Source of the DNA: Streptomyces humicola
Lineage (GTDB): Bacteria > Actinomycetota > Actinomycetes > Streptomycetales > Streptomycetaceae
Assembly: GCF_024436035.1 (NCBI RefSeq)
Contig: NZ_JANFNG010000005.1
Span: 1 to 64,000 of the forward strand
Reading direction: 5' to 3'
Length of the DNA stretch: 64,000 bases
Position 1 is the first letter of the stretch. Each line of letters begins with the position of its first letter. Shown here one piece after another: positions 35,104 to 45,035 of the stretch. Position numbers and translations under genes: made by a program. The notes below the pieces were generated by a model. That model saw nothing but the letters and a program-made list of their open reading frames with translations, was not told where the DNA came from and made no database searches.

Positions 35104-36232
35104 CTGTTGCGGCTGTTGCGGACTTTCCGGGGGGAGGGGGGCAGTAGCGGTCCCAGGCGTCGGCGAGGTCCTCGGCGTAGTAGCCCTTCGGGGTGCCGGA
35201 GGCGGTCCGGATACCGCGCGACTTGATCGGCTTGTTGGCCGCGGTGACGTACTGGCCCAGCAGCCTGCTCAGCGTGCGGGAGTTGAGGGGCTTGTCGTCC
35301 AGGTCGCCCCAGGGCGCATCGTCGATGTTCAGCAGGCATTCGATGATGGCGGCGGTGGGCATGCGGTCGGCTCCACAGAACACCTTGTCGCGCAGGTCGG
35401 TCAGGAGCCGGATGCCGAGGGAGGCTCCGTCGGTGTCCTGTGCCGACTTGATCAGCTCGACGCAGGCGGCGCGGGCCCGTGCCGGCCAGTCGCCTCCAGC
35501 GGCGTCGGCGACAGCGAGCAGGGGCTCCCAGACGTCGGCGGGCCGGTCGCTCACGCCTTCTGGCATCTCAGGCCAGGCTTCGGCAACATCGTTGCGGACG
35601 GTGTCGGCCCATTTCGCGAGGCGGTCGCGCAGGGCGTTTCCCTCCTTTTCGTGGATGCGGCGGCGGTAGGGCTCGACCTTCTCGTTCGGGGCGCGCTTGC
35701 GCATGCGGATGATCACGGACCGGGTCAGGATGGTGTCGGGCAGGGAGCCGAGTCCGGCCATGGCGACGGCGCAGAAGGACGAGAACCATCCAGCGGTCTG
35801 GTTGGAGCCGTCCCCAACGCAGCGCAGCGACTGACCGCCGCGCCGATAACCGGAGTTGAGGAAGCCGCGGACGGCCTCGTCGCCTCCGGCTTTCGGTCCG
35901 AATACCGTGTCGATCTCGTCGAAGAGCAGCGTAGGGGTGCCCTCGGTGGCCTCGACCAGCCGAAAGAGGGCGTTGGCGGATGCGTTGACCGTGATCGCGG
36001 CGTTGGGGGTGAGGGTCTCGACGATCTCAAGGGCGCGGGACTTGCCCGAGCCTGGTTCGGGGGACAGAAAGGCGAGGCGGGCGGTGCCGTCGAACGCGTC
36101 GATGAGGTGAGCGTGAGCGTCCCACAAGGTCACGGCGACGTAGGCGGCTTCCTGCGGGAAGATGTTGAAGCGCCGGTGGAACGCTTCGACTTCGTCCAGT
36201 AGCGATGCGCCGTCGATGGGTGGTGTGGTCAT
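34997..36232 (-). CDS. DUF3631 AAA-type ATPase, AICE replication helper
   Basis: A 411-residue protein. Walker A PEPGSGKS is near residue 58 and the Walker B-like LLFDEIDTVFG near 100; residues about 190-375 are the DUF3631 domain. Such proteins accompany primase-polymerases in actinomycete integrative elements and probably act as the replicative helicase. ATG 36232 overlaps the stop of the small zinc protein (ATGA). The C-terminal tail (PPPPGKSATAATAATPQVSG) is low-complexity and overlaps the iteron-like repeats, so it may be poorly constrained as protein. Confidence 0.82.
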   Translation of the reverse strand: MTTPPIDGASLLDEVEAFHRRFNIFPQEAAYVAVTLWDAHAHLIDAFDGTARLAFLSPEPGSGKSRALEIVETLTPNAAITVNASANALFRLVEATEGTPTLLFDEIDTVFGPKAGGDEAVRGFLNSGYRRGGQSLRCVGDGSNQTAGWFSSFCAVAMAGLGSLPDTILTRSVIIRMRKRAPNEKVEPYRRRIHEKEGNALRDRLAKWADTVRNDVAEAWPEMPEGVSDRPADVWEPLLAVADAAGGDWPARARAACVELIKSAQDTDGASLGIRLLTDLRDKVFCGADRMPTAAIIECLLNIDDAPWGDLDDKPLNSRTLSRLLGQYVTAANKPIKSRGIRTASGTPKGYYAEDLADAWDRYCPPPPGKSATAATAATPQVSGGESVADSATDIRHTARETATRPLTIVS

Positions 36233-36561
36233 GCTGCCCTTCCTTGGGGCTGGTTGGTGCTGGTAGCGCGGTGGGGGCAGTGGCCGACGCGGACACGGTC
36301 AGTCAGCTCGACGACAGCGGTGCGTCCGCGGGCGCGTTCGTGGTGGCCGCAGGCGCACAGCCAGTCGGCGACCGGTCGGCCGGTCATGCGGACGTGCAGG
36401 CCAGGGCGAATGCCGGTGATGATGACGACCTGCTGAGGGTCGGGGTGAAGAGCAGAAAGGACGCCCTGACGGGCGGCCTTTTCCCGGCCGCAAAGCTGGG
36501 CCGGTCCTGCGTCGCAGGCGGCGAAGCCGGGTACGGGCGGGGTGTCGGCGAGCCGGTTCAC
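36229..36561 (-). CDS. Small zinc-binding-like AICE protein
   Basis: A 110-residue protein (VNRLADTPPVPGFAACDAGP...) with Cys/His sets CACGHHERARG and CPH that suggest one zinc site. GTG 36561 overlaps the primase-polymerase stop (GTGA), and its own stop overlaps the DUF3631 start, so it is translated as part of the replication operon. No catalytic motif is visible. It is likely a DNA-binding accessory factor. Confidence 0.65.
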   Translation of the reverse strand: MNRLADTPPVPGFAACDAGPAQLCGREKAARQGVLSALHPDPQQVVIITGIRPGLHVRMTGRPVADWLCACGHHERARGRTAVVELTDRVRVGHCPHRATSTNQPQGRAA

Positions 36562-37433
36562 GAGGGCCCCCCGGTGCCGGCGGCGAGGCCGTTGGTGACG
36601 GCTCGTTCCGCGTACGGCTCGGGTACACCGACGGAGACGGCGGCGGTGATGATCTGCTGCCCGATGACCTCCAGCCCGCAGGGTCCGGGGCAGTCGGTGT
36701 GCTGGGCCGCGAGGAAGCGGGCCACGCCGAATGCTTGGGATCCGGCGCCGGATTTGGTGTGGGCGAGCACCTTGGCCAGGCCGCGTTCCAGGCCGCTGCG
36801 GATGTAGGTGGCGGTGTGCCGGCACCCGGTGGCCACGGTCCGATCCCAGGCAGCCCGCACGATGTCTGAAGAAGCCACGCGCCCGCGGGCGGGGGTGGCT
36901 TCTTCCCGTTCGGCCAGGGCGCGCACGCTGGCCGGCAGGTCCACCATGGTGCCGTGGCCGTGTCCGAGCCAGCGGGCGTAGTTCATACGCGACTTGATGT
37001 CCACGCCGGGCCGGACGTGGTTGGCCGACTGCATGGCGCCGCGGTAGATCCAGTGCTCTCCGCGGGGCGTGAGCACCGTCGTTGTGGGCGGCAGGTTCTC
37101 GCGCGCCCAGGCGACGGCCTGTGCGTCGTCGAGGTCCACAACGGTCAGCCCCGCGCCTGCGGGGTGGTATGCGACGGCGACCGCCTGCCGCCACGCCGCA
37201 GCCCACGGGCGGGAGGTGATGACGTGGGTGGCGGCTGCCCAGCCGTGGCATGGGGCGGGGCAGCGGCAGTCCCCTGCGGTCTTCATGACGGGCCTGCCGC
37301 CGCAGGCACTGCGCGCGCAGGCAGGACAGTTCCCGAACGGCAGCTTCCCTTCGCGCAGCGGCAGCACGGGCACGTGCGCGGCTGCCAGTTCAAGTGCGAC
37401 GCTCAGCAGCGTGGCGTGGGGAGGATGGGGCAT
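36558..37433 (-). CDS. Bifunctional DNA primase/polymerase (Prim-Pol)
   Basis: A 291-residue archaeo-eukaryotic-type Prim-Pol. Catalytic segments visible are GLTVVDLDD (metal-binding acidic pair, residues about 92-100) and RGEHWIYRG, with GVDIKSR further on; the N-terminus has the PVLPLREGKLPF start and a Cys-rich zinc insertion. This type replaces RepSA in a subgroup of AICEs and primes replication of the excised circle. It is full length and the first clear gene of the replication operon after the hypothetical gene at 37527. Confidence 0.87.
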   Translation of the reverse strand: MPHPPHATLLSVALELAAAHVPVLPLREGKLPFGNCPACARSACGGRPVMKTAGDCRCPAPCHGWAAATHVITSRPWAAAWRQAVAVAYHPAGAGLTVVDLDDAQAVAWARENLPPTTTVLTPRGEHWIYRGAMQSANHVRPGVDIKSRMNYARWLGHGHGTMVDLPASVRALAEREEATPARGRVASSDIVRAAWDRTVATGCRHTATYIRSGLERGLAKVLAHTKSGAGSQAFGVARFLAAQHTDCPGPCGLEVIGQQIITAAVSVGVPEPYAERAVTNGLAAGTGGPS

Positions 37434-37526
37434 GCTTGAGGTCCTCCTGTTCGGTGACGAACGGGCAGGGAGAGCCGGAGCGGGCCGTACTTCTGTGGCG
37501 AGAGCGGCGGCCCGCTCCGGGCGTGT

Positions 37527-38012
37527 CTAGGACGCGGTCTGGTGAGCGTGTCCGTTGTTGAGGGCGAAGTGGATGGCGGATTCGGCGAGGACGCCGTAGT
37601 CGTAGGCGGCGTCCGGCAGGCCGGCGGCTTCGTCGAGGGCCTCGTGCATGGCGGCGGCCTCGTGGTCAGCGAGGTAGCGGCAGTCGGCGAGGGAGTCGGC
37701 GTAGCACCCGGCGTATTCGCACCGCTCCATCGCGGCGCGGGCGGCGGTGAACTTCTCCCACTTGTTCCAGCGCTTCAGCGCTTCGAAGGTGGGAGGGACG
37801 GGGCACAGCTCGCCGGGGATGATGAAGAACCCTTCCGTATTCCGGCCGAGGCGTACGGCGGCGGGCTGCTGGCCGTCGAGGACGCGCAGGATGGCCCAGG
37901 CGGTGCCGTAGGCGTACGCCTCGGCGGTCTGGGCGTCATCAGCGGATGCGATCGAGGCGCCCGGCGTGCAAGAGCTGCCGCCGTCGTCGACGGTCGCCGC
38001 GCTCGACTGCAT
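37527..38012 (-). CDS. Unknown AICE protein, 5' end replaced by IS debris
   Basis: About 145-160 residues, helical, with GTAWAILRVLDGQQPAAVRL, FFIIPGELCPVPPTFEALKR and a His/Ala-rich end (HEALDEAAGLPDAAYDYGVL). No known motif is present. On the opposite strand an IS1182 transposase relic begins near 37966-38003, inside the apparent 5' end, so the start is uncertain (ATG 38012 is the nearest) and the N-terminus is likely foreign. Confidence 0.5.
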   Translation of the reverse strand: MQSSAATVDDGGSSCTPGASIASADDAQTAEAYAYGTAWAILRVLDGQQPAAVRLGRNTEGFFIIPGELCPVPPTFEALKRWNKWEKFTAARAAMERCEYAGCYADSLADCRYLADHEAAAMHEALDEAAGLPDAAYDYGVLAESAIHFALNNGHAHQTAS

Positions 38013-38367
38013 CCCCTGCCCCTTCAAGCAGCAGTGCACGACGGCGAAGAGCAAACGCCGCCAACTATCCCTGCACCCGGAGGAGATGACCGAGGCCCTA
38101 CGGCACGCTCGCGCGCAGCACCAGACCAAGGACTGGAACACCGATTACGCCCTGCGAGCTGGAGTCGAGGGCACCATCAGACAGGCAGTCGCCGTCACCG
38201 ACCTGCACCAGGCTCGCTATCGAGGCCTGGCAAAGACCCATCTCGAACACATCTACAGCGCCGTCGCACTCAACCTGATCCGACTCGACGCCTGGTGGAA
38301 CGGACACCCACTCGATCGCACCCGAACCACCCACCTCGCCCGACTCGAATTACGCTTCGCCACCTGA
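37966..38367 (+). pseudogene. IS1182-type transposase, C-terminal remnant
   Basis: Encodes LDCIPCPFKQQCT (the Cys-rich motif before the second half of IS1182 transposases), YALRAGVEGTIRQAVA and RYRGLAKTHLEHIYSAVALN, the standard C-terminal end of the family. The 5' two-thirds are missing. It marks where the AICE was broken. Confidence 0.75.
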
Positions 38368-38386
38368 CCCTCGAATGACCACCAGG

Positions 38387-38733
38387 GTCGGGCACAGTTA
38401 TGCCAGATCCACCGGTCCCTGAGCCGTCCGATCATGCTCATCTGGGACAACCTGAGCAGCCACCGCAGCCGCCCCATGCGCGCATTCATCGCCCGAAGTA
38501 CCTGGCTGACCGTGGTCTACCTGCCGCCCTACGCCCCCGACCTCAATCCCGTTGAGGGCAGCTGGGCTCATCTGAAGAACGGGCCACTGGCCAACCTCGG
38601 AGCCCGCAGCCTCGATGAACTCCTTCACACCGCCCGCCGCGGCCTGCGGCACATCCAGTACCAACCGAAGCTGCTCACCGGATTTCTCACCGCAACCGGC
38701 CTGAAGTGGGACGCGCAACCGTCAACTCCATAG
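38387..38733 (+). pseudogene. IS630-type transposase, C-terminal remnant
   Basis: Encodes IMLIWDNLSSHRSRPMRAF and VVYLPPYAPDLNPVEGSWAH, the second Asp and the Glu of the IS630 DDE site. The first two-thirds of the gene are missing. Confidence 0.8.
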
Positions 38734-38774
38734 GCAAAAATCAGTAAGAGCTCGTAACACGCCGTTCGTGAGGT

Positions 38775-39275
38775 GTGGGGAACCGACCGTGGATCGTGGA
38801 CGACGACTTGTGGACGCTGATCGAGCCGTTGCTGCCGTCCTGGCCCAAGAAGCCACCAGATCCGAAGCCCGTGGATGACCGGCTGTGCCTGCAGGGCATC
38901 CTGTACGTGCTCTACAACGACATCAGCTGGCAACTGCTGCCCCTGGAGCTCGGTTGCTCCGGGCAGACCTGCTGGCGGGCCGGCTGGGTCGATGGCAGAA
39001 GGCCGGCGTCTTCGAGAAGCTGCATCACATCCTGCTCGCCGAGCTGCACGCTGCAGACGCCCTGGACTGGACCCGGGCCTGCCTGGATGCCTCTCACATC
39101 CGCGCGAAAAAGGGGGCGAGGCCACCGGGCCGTCACCGGTCGACCGCGGGAAGACGGGCAGTAAGCACCACCTGATCTGCGACGGCAACGGCACCCCGTT
39201 CAAGGTCATCACTACCGCTGCCAACGTCAACGACGTCACCCAGACCCTGGCCCTGGTCGACGGCATCCCACAGAG
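38775..39275 (+). pseudogene. IS5-type transposase, frameshifted and truncated
   Basis: The first frame gives PWIVDDDLWTLIEPLLPSWP, then WQKAGVFEKLHHILLAELHA and DWTRACLDASHIRAKKGA appear in a second frame and KHHLICDGNGTPFKVITTAA in a third. This is the IS112/IS5 order. The 3' half is missing after LVDGIPQ, just before the Mokosh genes. Confidence 0.75.
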
Positions 39276-39360
39276 AGATTTTTTACCTTATCTCCACGGG
39301 GCAGCGCTGGTCCTGCGAGAATGGGCGGCGCTGGTGCGAGGCGGCACGAGGAGAAACAGC

Positions 39361-42300
39361 GTGGGGGAACAACGTATCAACGGCCGGTTTCTCCTGCTGG
39401 GAGACGGGCCACGGATCGGTGGCATGTCGGTTGTCCACCGAGCGATCGACGTGCTCTCTCTCACGGGAGAATCTGTCGCTGTGAAGCTCCTCCACAAGAG
39501 GTCCGGGCCATTGGCGAACGAGTTCCTCGACCGTGAGCAGCAGTCCCTGAGGCGACTTGGTGAGGCGGGACACCCGAACCTCGTGCGCCTGATCGACGCT
39601 GGATGGTCGGAGGAGCTGGACCAGGCATACCTCGTGCTGGAGTGGGTTGACCACAACCTCAAGCAGAAGATGGACGTCGGCGAGGCCATGAGCTGGCGCC
39701 AGTTCTACACTGACATCGGCGCCCCGCTGATATCCGCGCTGGCCTGCGCCCACATGAGGGAAGTTGAGCACCGCGACCTCAAGCCGGCGAACGTGTTGCT
39801 CACCGCTGACGGTCAGGTCAAGCTTGCCGACTTCGGAATCGCCAAGATCCGCGATAACTTCTCACCGACCGCCGAGACCGTCGCCGGCTACCGATCGGGC
39901 CTGTACGCCCCGCCCGACGTCAATTGCCCCCCGTACGTACGCGACGTCTTCAGCTGGGGTGTCCTCGCCATACAGGCACTCTCCGGCAGCGCCGCCAGTG
40001 ATTATGCCGACCTATCGGCTGTTCTGGACGGCCTCGACCTTCAGGATGAGGTCCGCGGGATCCTGCGTGCCTGCGTAGATCTTGACGCAGCACGCCGTCC
40101 GGGCAACGCCAGTGTCCTCGAGCAGCAGCTCGCCCGGGTAGAGCAGCGGCTCGACGACAGCGAGGCACGCCGCGCCTGCCATCTGTGGCTCCAACTGACC
40201 AGACTGGCCGCCCAGGTGGTCCTGGGTCGGCCCAGGAACGACCCTGAAGCGCTTGCTCGGGAGGACTGGAAGCGTGCGGAGTCGCTGCTGCTGGAGGACC
40301 TCGCCGGCGCTGTACATGCGGACTACGGCATCGACCGGGACAGCGGGAAAATTGATCACAACGCCGTGATCCTCACCTGCCGGACGTACCAGATGACCAT
40401 CGTGCCGGACAACCGCACCGAGGAGTACCGCACGGCCATCGTGAAGGTGCAGAAGGTACGGCCGGAGCAGCGGGCCCGGTGGTGTGAGTCCCGGGTGGAC
40501 CTCGGCGCAGCCCTTACGTTCACCTTCACCAATCCGGGAGAGCGGGCTGCAGCCCTTGGCTGGGAGGAGATGGCAGCCAGGCTAGATCGTCAGGCCGAGG
40601 ACCGTGAGCGTGCTGAGCAGGAACGTGCCGCTGCCGTCTCAGCGGACTTGTTTGAGGGGTGGGGCCGACTCCTGAACGCCCGAGACGATCTCGCCGCAGG
40701 GGGCCGAGCTCCTGTGACATACACCCGGGCCGTCGTGGAACCCGATGGTTGTACGTGGCGGCTGTACCTGGCCCAGACCCCCGTGGCGGAAAAGGGAGAG
40801 GAATGGTCGGTTGCCGAGCACGAACGCGGCCGGCCTGTCGAGCGCGGAGACGTCGTGGCCGTCGACCGCGAGGACGATGTGGTCAGGCTTCGCTGCTCCA
40901 GAAATGCGAGAGTGCCGGAACGAGGAGTCCTCGTCCCGTACCTGGGCGCATCTCGGGTTTCGCTCAAGCGGCAACGCGAAGCTTTGGCCGCGCTGACGAC
41001 CGGGGACTCGCTCGCCAACCCGCAGCTGCCTGCGATCCTCCTCGATCCCGGCCGTGCCCCCGCAGGAGAGCCAGTAACGATCTCCGCCTGGCTGCAGCCC
41101 AACCTGGACGACAGTAAACGCGAGGTGGTGCGGTACGCGCTCGGCACCCAGCCGCTGCTCGTCGTGGAAGGGCCCCCCGGGACGGGCAAGACCACGATGA
41201 TCGCGGAGATCGTCGAGCAGAACCTCAGGCGGTCACCCGGGCTGAAAGTCCTCATCGTCAGCCAGACCCACATCGCCGTTGACAACGCCCTGCGCAGACT
41301 TGAGGAAGCAGGAGTCACCGGCATGGTGCGCCTGGCTCGTCCCGATGACCCCAACGTCGGAGCCAACGCCCGGCACCTCCTACTGGATCCCCAGATGAAA
41401 AAATGGGTCCAGCAGGTCCGACGCAGCGCCCAGCAGTACATGGAAGACATGGCCGGCCGGCTGGGACAGGAGCCCCGGCACCTGCGTGGGGCCCTTCACC
41501 TGCAACAACTGGCGTCCGTGGCCGCCGACCTGGAATATGTCGAGCACCGGCTGGCCCGGCTAGAGGAAGGTGACAACGACTTCACCACCAGCGAGCAGGC
41601 CCGCGGCGACGCCATCGTCTCAACCCGCCAGCGCCGCGATGACCTGCTGGCCCAACGTGCAGAGGTCTTCGCCGACGCCCAGCGTGAGGTCCGCGGAGAC
41701 CTCACCCTAAGCGAGAAGCAGTCCGCACAAGACTCCAGGGATGCCATCGCCGTCCTCCTCGGCCAAAGCCAAGAAGCCCGGGCGCTCATGAACGTCATCA
41801 GAGTCCAAGGCGACTGGCTCCTGCGCATGGGAAACGACCCAGACATCATCGCGGAATACCTGCGCACCAGAAGCATCGTCGGCGGCACCGCCATCGGATT
41901 TCTTGGCCACCCAGCCGCCCGCACCCTCGAATTCGACCTATGTATATTCGACGAGGCATCCAAGGCCAGCGGCACCGAAGCCCTCGTCTCCATGGTCCGC
42001 GCCAAACGCTGGATCCTCATCGGCGACCCTAACCAGCTTCCGCCCTTGGAAGAAGATCTCCTGCGAAATAAGACTGTCATGCAGGAACACCAGCTCACCC
42101 CCACCTTGGTGACCACCACCCTGTTCGATCACGTCCTGCAGCAGACCACCAGCCCCGTACACCAGAAACTCCTGCAGCAATACCGGATGACACCCGCAAT
42201 CGGGAACCTGATCAGCAAGTGCTTCTACAACGGAGACCTGCAATCTCCGGCAAACCAGCACCTCGATGGGTACGCCACCCTCGGCAAGCCGGTCCTATGG

Positions 42301-42816
42301 ATCGACACGGGCCCCCTGGCTAACCGCCGCGAGCACAGCCGCGCCACCGGCGAGACCAGCGTCGTCAACCGGGCCGAAGCCACACAGGTCATCCACCGAC
42401 TGACCACCATCAACAAGGCCGTCGAAAAGAACCTCGTTCTCCCGCCGAAAGACCGAACACTGGAGGTGCTGGTCATCACCCCCTATAGCCGCCAAGTCGA
42501 CGAACTGCACCGCCGACTGGCCGCTACCCCCCTGCCCCACCTCCAAGTCGATGTACTGTCCGTCGACGCCGTACAGGGCCGCGAATGCGACGTCGCCGTT
42601 TTCAGCGTCACACGCAGCAATGATCGAGGCGAATTCGGATTCATCGGCCAGCATTACCGACGCCGGATCAACGTCGCCCTCTCACGAGCCCGCTACGGAC
42701 TCACCATCATCGGCGACGCCAGATTCTGCCGCAGCAAGCCAGGCCCACTACGCGACGTGCTCCATTACATGGACGGTCACCGAGACGACTGCGAGATCCG
42801 CGATGCACACCGCTAA
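39361..42816 (+). CDS. mkoA: Mokosh type I protein A: Ser/Thr kinase-SF1 helicase
   Basis: 1151 residues. The N-terminal protein-kinase domain (about 8-290) has the ATP Lys42 in SVAVK, catalytic HRDLKPANV at 137-145 and DFG at 157-159, so the kinase looks active. A linker leads to a COG1112-type superfamily-1 helicase: Walker A GPPGTGKT at 604-611, DEAS at 864-867, GDPNQLPP shortly after, and VALSRAR at 1105-1111. Fusion of kinase and helicase followed by a PLD-domain gene is the defining layout of the Mokosh type I anti-phage system. GTG 39361 has GAGGAG at good spacing. The gene overlaps the next by 14 nt. It probably senses phage nucleic acid and controls the PLD nuclease. Confidence 0.88.
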   Translation: MGEQRINGRFLLLGDGPRIGGMSVVHRAIDVLSLTGESVAVKLLHKRSGPLANEFLDREQQSLRRLGEAGHPNLVRLIDAGWSEELDQAYLVLEWVDHNLKQKMDVGEAMSWRQFYTDIGAPLISALACAHMREVEHRDLKPANVLLTADGQVKLADFGIAKIRDNFSPTAETVAGYRSGLYAPPDVNCPPYVRDVFSWGVLAIQALSGSAASDYADLSAVLDGLDLQDEVRGILRACVDLDAARRPGNASVLEQQLARVEQRLDDSEARRACHLWLQLTRLAAQVVLGRPRNDPEALAREDWKRAESLLLEDLAGAVHADYGIDRDSGKIDHNAVILTCRTYQMTIVPDNRTEEYRTAIVKVQKVRPEQRARWCESRVDLGAALTFTFTNPGERAAALGWEEMAARLDRQAEDRERAEQERAAAVSADLFEGWGRLLNARDDLAAGGRAPVTYTRAVVEPDGCTWRLYLAQTPVAEKGEEWSVAEHERGRPVERGDVVAVDREDDVVRLRCSRNARVPERGVLVPYLGASRVSLKRQREALAALTTGDSLANPQLPAILLDPGRAPAGEPVTISAWLQPNLDDSKREVVRYALGTQPLLVVEGPPGTGKTTMIAEIVEQNLRRSPGLKVLIVSQTHIAVDNALRRLEEAGVTGMVRLARPDDPNVGANARHLLLDPQMKKWVQQVRRSAQQYMEDMAGRLGQEPRHLRGALHLQQLASVAADLEYVEHRLARLEEGDNDFTTSEQARGDAIVSTRQRRDDLLAQRAEVFADAQREVRGDLTLSEKQSAQDSRDAIAVLLGQSQEARALMNVIRVQGDWLLRMGNDPDIIAEYLRTRSIVGGTAIGFLGHPAARTLEFDLCIFDEASKASGTEALVSMVRAKRWILIGDPNQLPPLEEDLLRNKTVMQEHQLTPTLVTTTLFDHVLQQTTSPVHQKLLQQYRMTPAIGNLISKCFYNGDLQSPANQHLDGYATLGKPVLWIDTGPLANRREHSRATGETSVVNRAEATQVIHRLTTINKAVEKNLVLPPKDRTLEVLVITPYSRQVDELHRRLAATPLPHLQVDVLSVDAVQGRECDVAVFSVTRSNDRGEFGFIGQHYRRRINVALSRARYGLTIIGDARFCRSKPGPLRDVLHYMDGHRDDCEIRDAHR

Positions 42817-44155
42817 CCACGCTGTCCTGGCCGATCAGTTCGCTGATGCCCGCGACGGACTCACCCTCGTAGCCGTTATTCCCGCCGGCATCCCCGTCAC
42901 CACACTCAAAGTCGATGTCGACGCACAGGAAGAAAAGGAACTCCCGCTGCTCACCGAGAGCACACTGCGCCTGATTCAAGCTGGAGTCACCGCTCCCAAC
43001 GACATCAGCGGCCTCCTTGGCTTCCCCGCCGACCCGGTCCGCCGGACCCTCAGCGAGGGCCTGGTCAAAGGACACATCCGCCTGAACCCGAACTCACCCC
43101 CCGACGACGAGCACGTACGCCTAACCCCCCTCGGCCAACAAGTCGCGCTGGAACATGCCGCCATCCGCCCTGTCCGCGAGCGAATGACGTTCTACTACGA
43201 CGGAACCCTCGGCGACATCCAGCCCTACGACCGCACCCTCCTCATCCAAGCCCGGGAAGCAGCAGACGAGGACCTGCTCAAGCTCCCCGCTATCACGACC
43301 GCCCCCGTCCGCGCCGATGACCTCACTCCCGACAAGCTCAACAGCCTCCTTCGCGCAGAAGCCGACAACCGCTACACCGTCCTGGCTGTGCGAGACGTCC
43401 GCCACCCACCCACGCCCCGATACCTCCCGGCGGACCTGCTGGTCTACTCCGATCCCGACCGCAAGGACATCGAAGTCGCCGTCGTCATCGACGGCAAGAT
43501 CTCCACCCCACACGAACTCGCCCTCATCAGCCGCGGCGGTGCCAACGCTCTCGGCATTCGAGTCGACCCCCCCGCCGAACGGCCCCGTCTGGACGACGAC
43601 CTCGAACGCATCCGGATCCCCGTCTCTACCAAGCGAGACAACACCGCTTCCCATGCGTCGCCCAAAGATGGCGTCGCCGAGCAGGGCCAGGTCCTCGGAG
43701 TCAGCGTCTTCGACCACCCCCGCCTGCTCGAAGAAGCCATCACCCAGGCCCGCGCCCGCCTCCTCATCGTTTCCCCATGGATCAAGAACTCCGTCGTCAA
43801 CGACACCTTCATCGCCAAGCTCGAAGGACGAATCCGCCGCGGAGTCCGAGTTAACATCGCTTACGGCTTCTCCCGCCATGACAAGAAATGCGACCCAGAA
43901 GCGGTTCGCCGCCTCGAAGACCTCGCTACGCGCTACCCGAACGACTTCAGCTTCACTCGCCTAAAGAGCACCCACGCCAAGGTTCTCATCTACGATGACA
44001 CCTGCATTACCACGTCCTTCAACTGGCTCTCCTTCCAGGGAGCTCAGGACCGCACCTACCGCATGGAGGAAGGGAACCTCGTCACAATACTCTCTTTCAC
44101 TGACACTCAATATGCCTACTTCCTCAATCGTATCGCCGAGCAGCGCATGGACTGA
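42803..44155 (+). CDS. mkoB: Mokosh type I protein B: PLD-family nuclease
   Basis: 450 residues from ATG 42803, overlapping the 3' end of the kinase-helicase gene. The C-terminal third is a phospholipase-D fold with one HKD motif (H391-A-K393, D398, in STHAKVLIYDD) followed by the Ser/Asn-containing TTSFNWLSFQG. Single-HKD PLD nucleases act as dimers. The N-terminal about 300 residues resemble winged-helix and beta segments and may sense substrate or bind the partner. It is the presumed effector of the system. Both genes are intact although transposase relics lie on each side. Confidence 0.88.
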   Translation: MHTANHAVLADQFADARDGLTLVAVIPAGIPVTTLKVDVDAQEEKELPLLTESTLRLIQAGVTAPNDISGLLGFPADPVRRTLSEGLVKGHIRLNPNSPPDDEHVRLTPLGQQVALEHAAIRPVRERMTFYYDGTLGDIQPYDRTLLIQAREAADEDLLKLPAITTAPVRADDLTPDKLNSLLRAEADNRYTVLAVRDVRHPPTPRYLPADLLVYSDPDRKDIEVAVVIDGKISTPHELALISRGGANALGIRVDPPAERPRLDDDLERIRIPVSTKRDNTASHASPKDGVAEQGQVLGVSVFDHPRLLEEAITQARARLLIVSPWIKNSVVNDTFIAKLEGRIRRGVRVNIAYGFSRHDKKCDPEAVRRLEDLATRYPNDFSFTRLKSTHAKVLIYDDTCITTSFNWLSFQGAQDRTYRMEEGNLVTILSFTDTQYAYFLNRIAEQRMD

Positions 44156-44207
44156 CTTCAGAGGCGGTTTCAAACCCTGCCCTTGCCGAAAACCTCATCC
44201 GCGCGGC

Positions 44208-44940
44208 TCACGCGACACGTTGGTACTCATGGAGGATGCCGCCGAGTCGTTCGCGTCTTCGTATCTCGAGGTGGGTGATCTGCTCCGGGTCGGCGATTGG
44301 CGCCGGCAACGGGTACAGCGGGCAGGCGTTGGCGATGCCCTGGTGGGGCCGATGGGAATTGTAGAAGTCTTCGAACTCCCGTAGGGCGTGAAGCAGGTGC
44401 CGCTGGTTCCAGATCAAGGTGCGGTCCAGCAGTTCGCGGCGGCAGGTCTGCACCCAGCGTTCCATGATCGAGTTCATTCTCGGCATCCGCACGCCGCTGA
44501 GCACCACCTCGATCCCCGCGTCCGCGAGGACGGCGTCGAACAGGGCGGGGAACTTCCCGTCCCGGTCCCTGATCATGAACCTCGCCCGGCAGCCCGCATC
44601 CTCGAGGTCCATGACAACGTTCTTCGCGGCCTGCGCCACCCAGGCAGCAGTCGGGTGCGCGGTCGCGCCCAGGACCCGGATCCGGCGGCTGGCGTGCTCG
44701 ATCACCGCGAACACATAGATCCGCGCCCCCGACAGGGTGACCGTCTCCAGGAAGTCGCAAGCCAGCAGCGCATCGGCCTGGGAGCGCAGGAAGTCCGCCC
44801 ACATGCTGGAAGCGCGCTCAGGTGCCGGATCGATCCCAGCCTCCTTCAACATCTCCCATACGGTGGACGCGGCCACCTTCACCCCCAAGACGAGCAGCTC
44901 ACCGTGGATGCGGCGATACCCCCAGCCTGGGCGGGGGTGA
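44208..44940 (-). pseudogene. Integrase-core (DDE) transposase, N-terminally truncated
   Basis: The minus strand encodes GWGYRRIHGELLVLGVKVAA, then LLACDFLETVTLSGARIYVF, MIRDRDGKFPALFDAVLADA and FEDFYNSHRPHQGI, the D-D-E catalytic domain of IS3/IS481-like elements. The first roughly 150 residues are missing. It is related to the copy at 45719-46939 but clearly diverged. Confidence 0.8.
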
Positions 44941-45035
44941 GTTCGACGACTGAGCTGCGCAGGGTGATGGTGTGATCGAGGTCGCAGACCACGCCGCGGA
45001 TCGGCCGCGCGGCGCCGTCACGGTCTACTGGGGGG

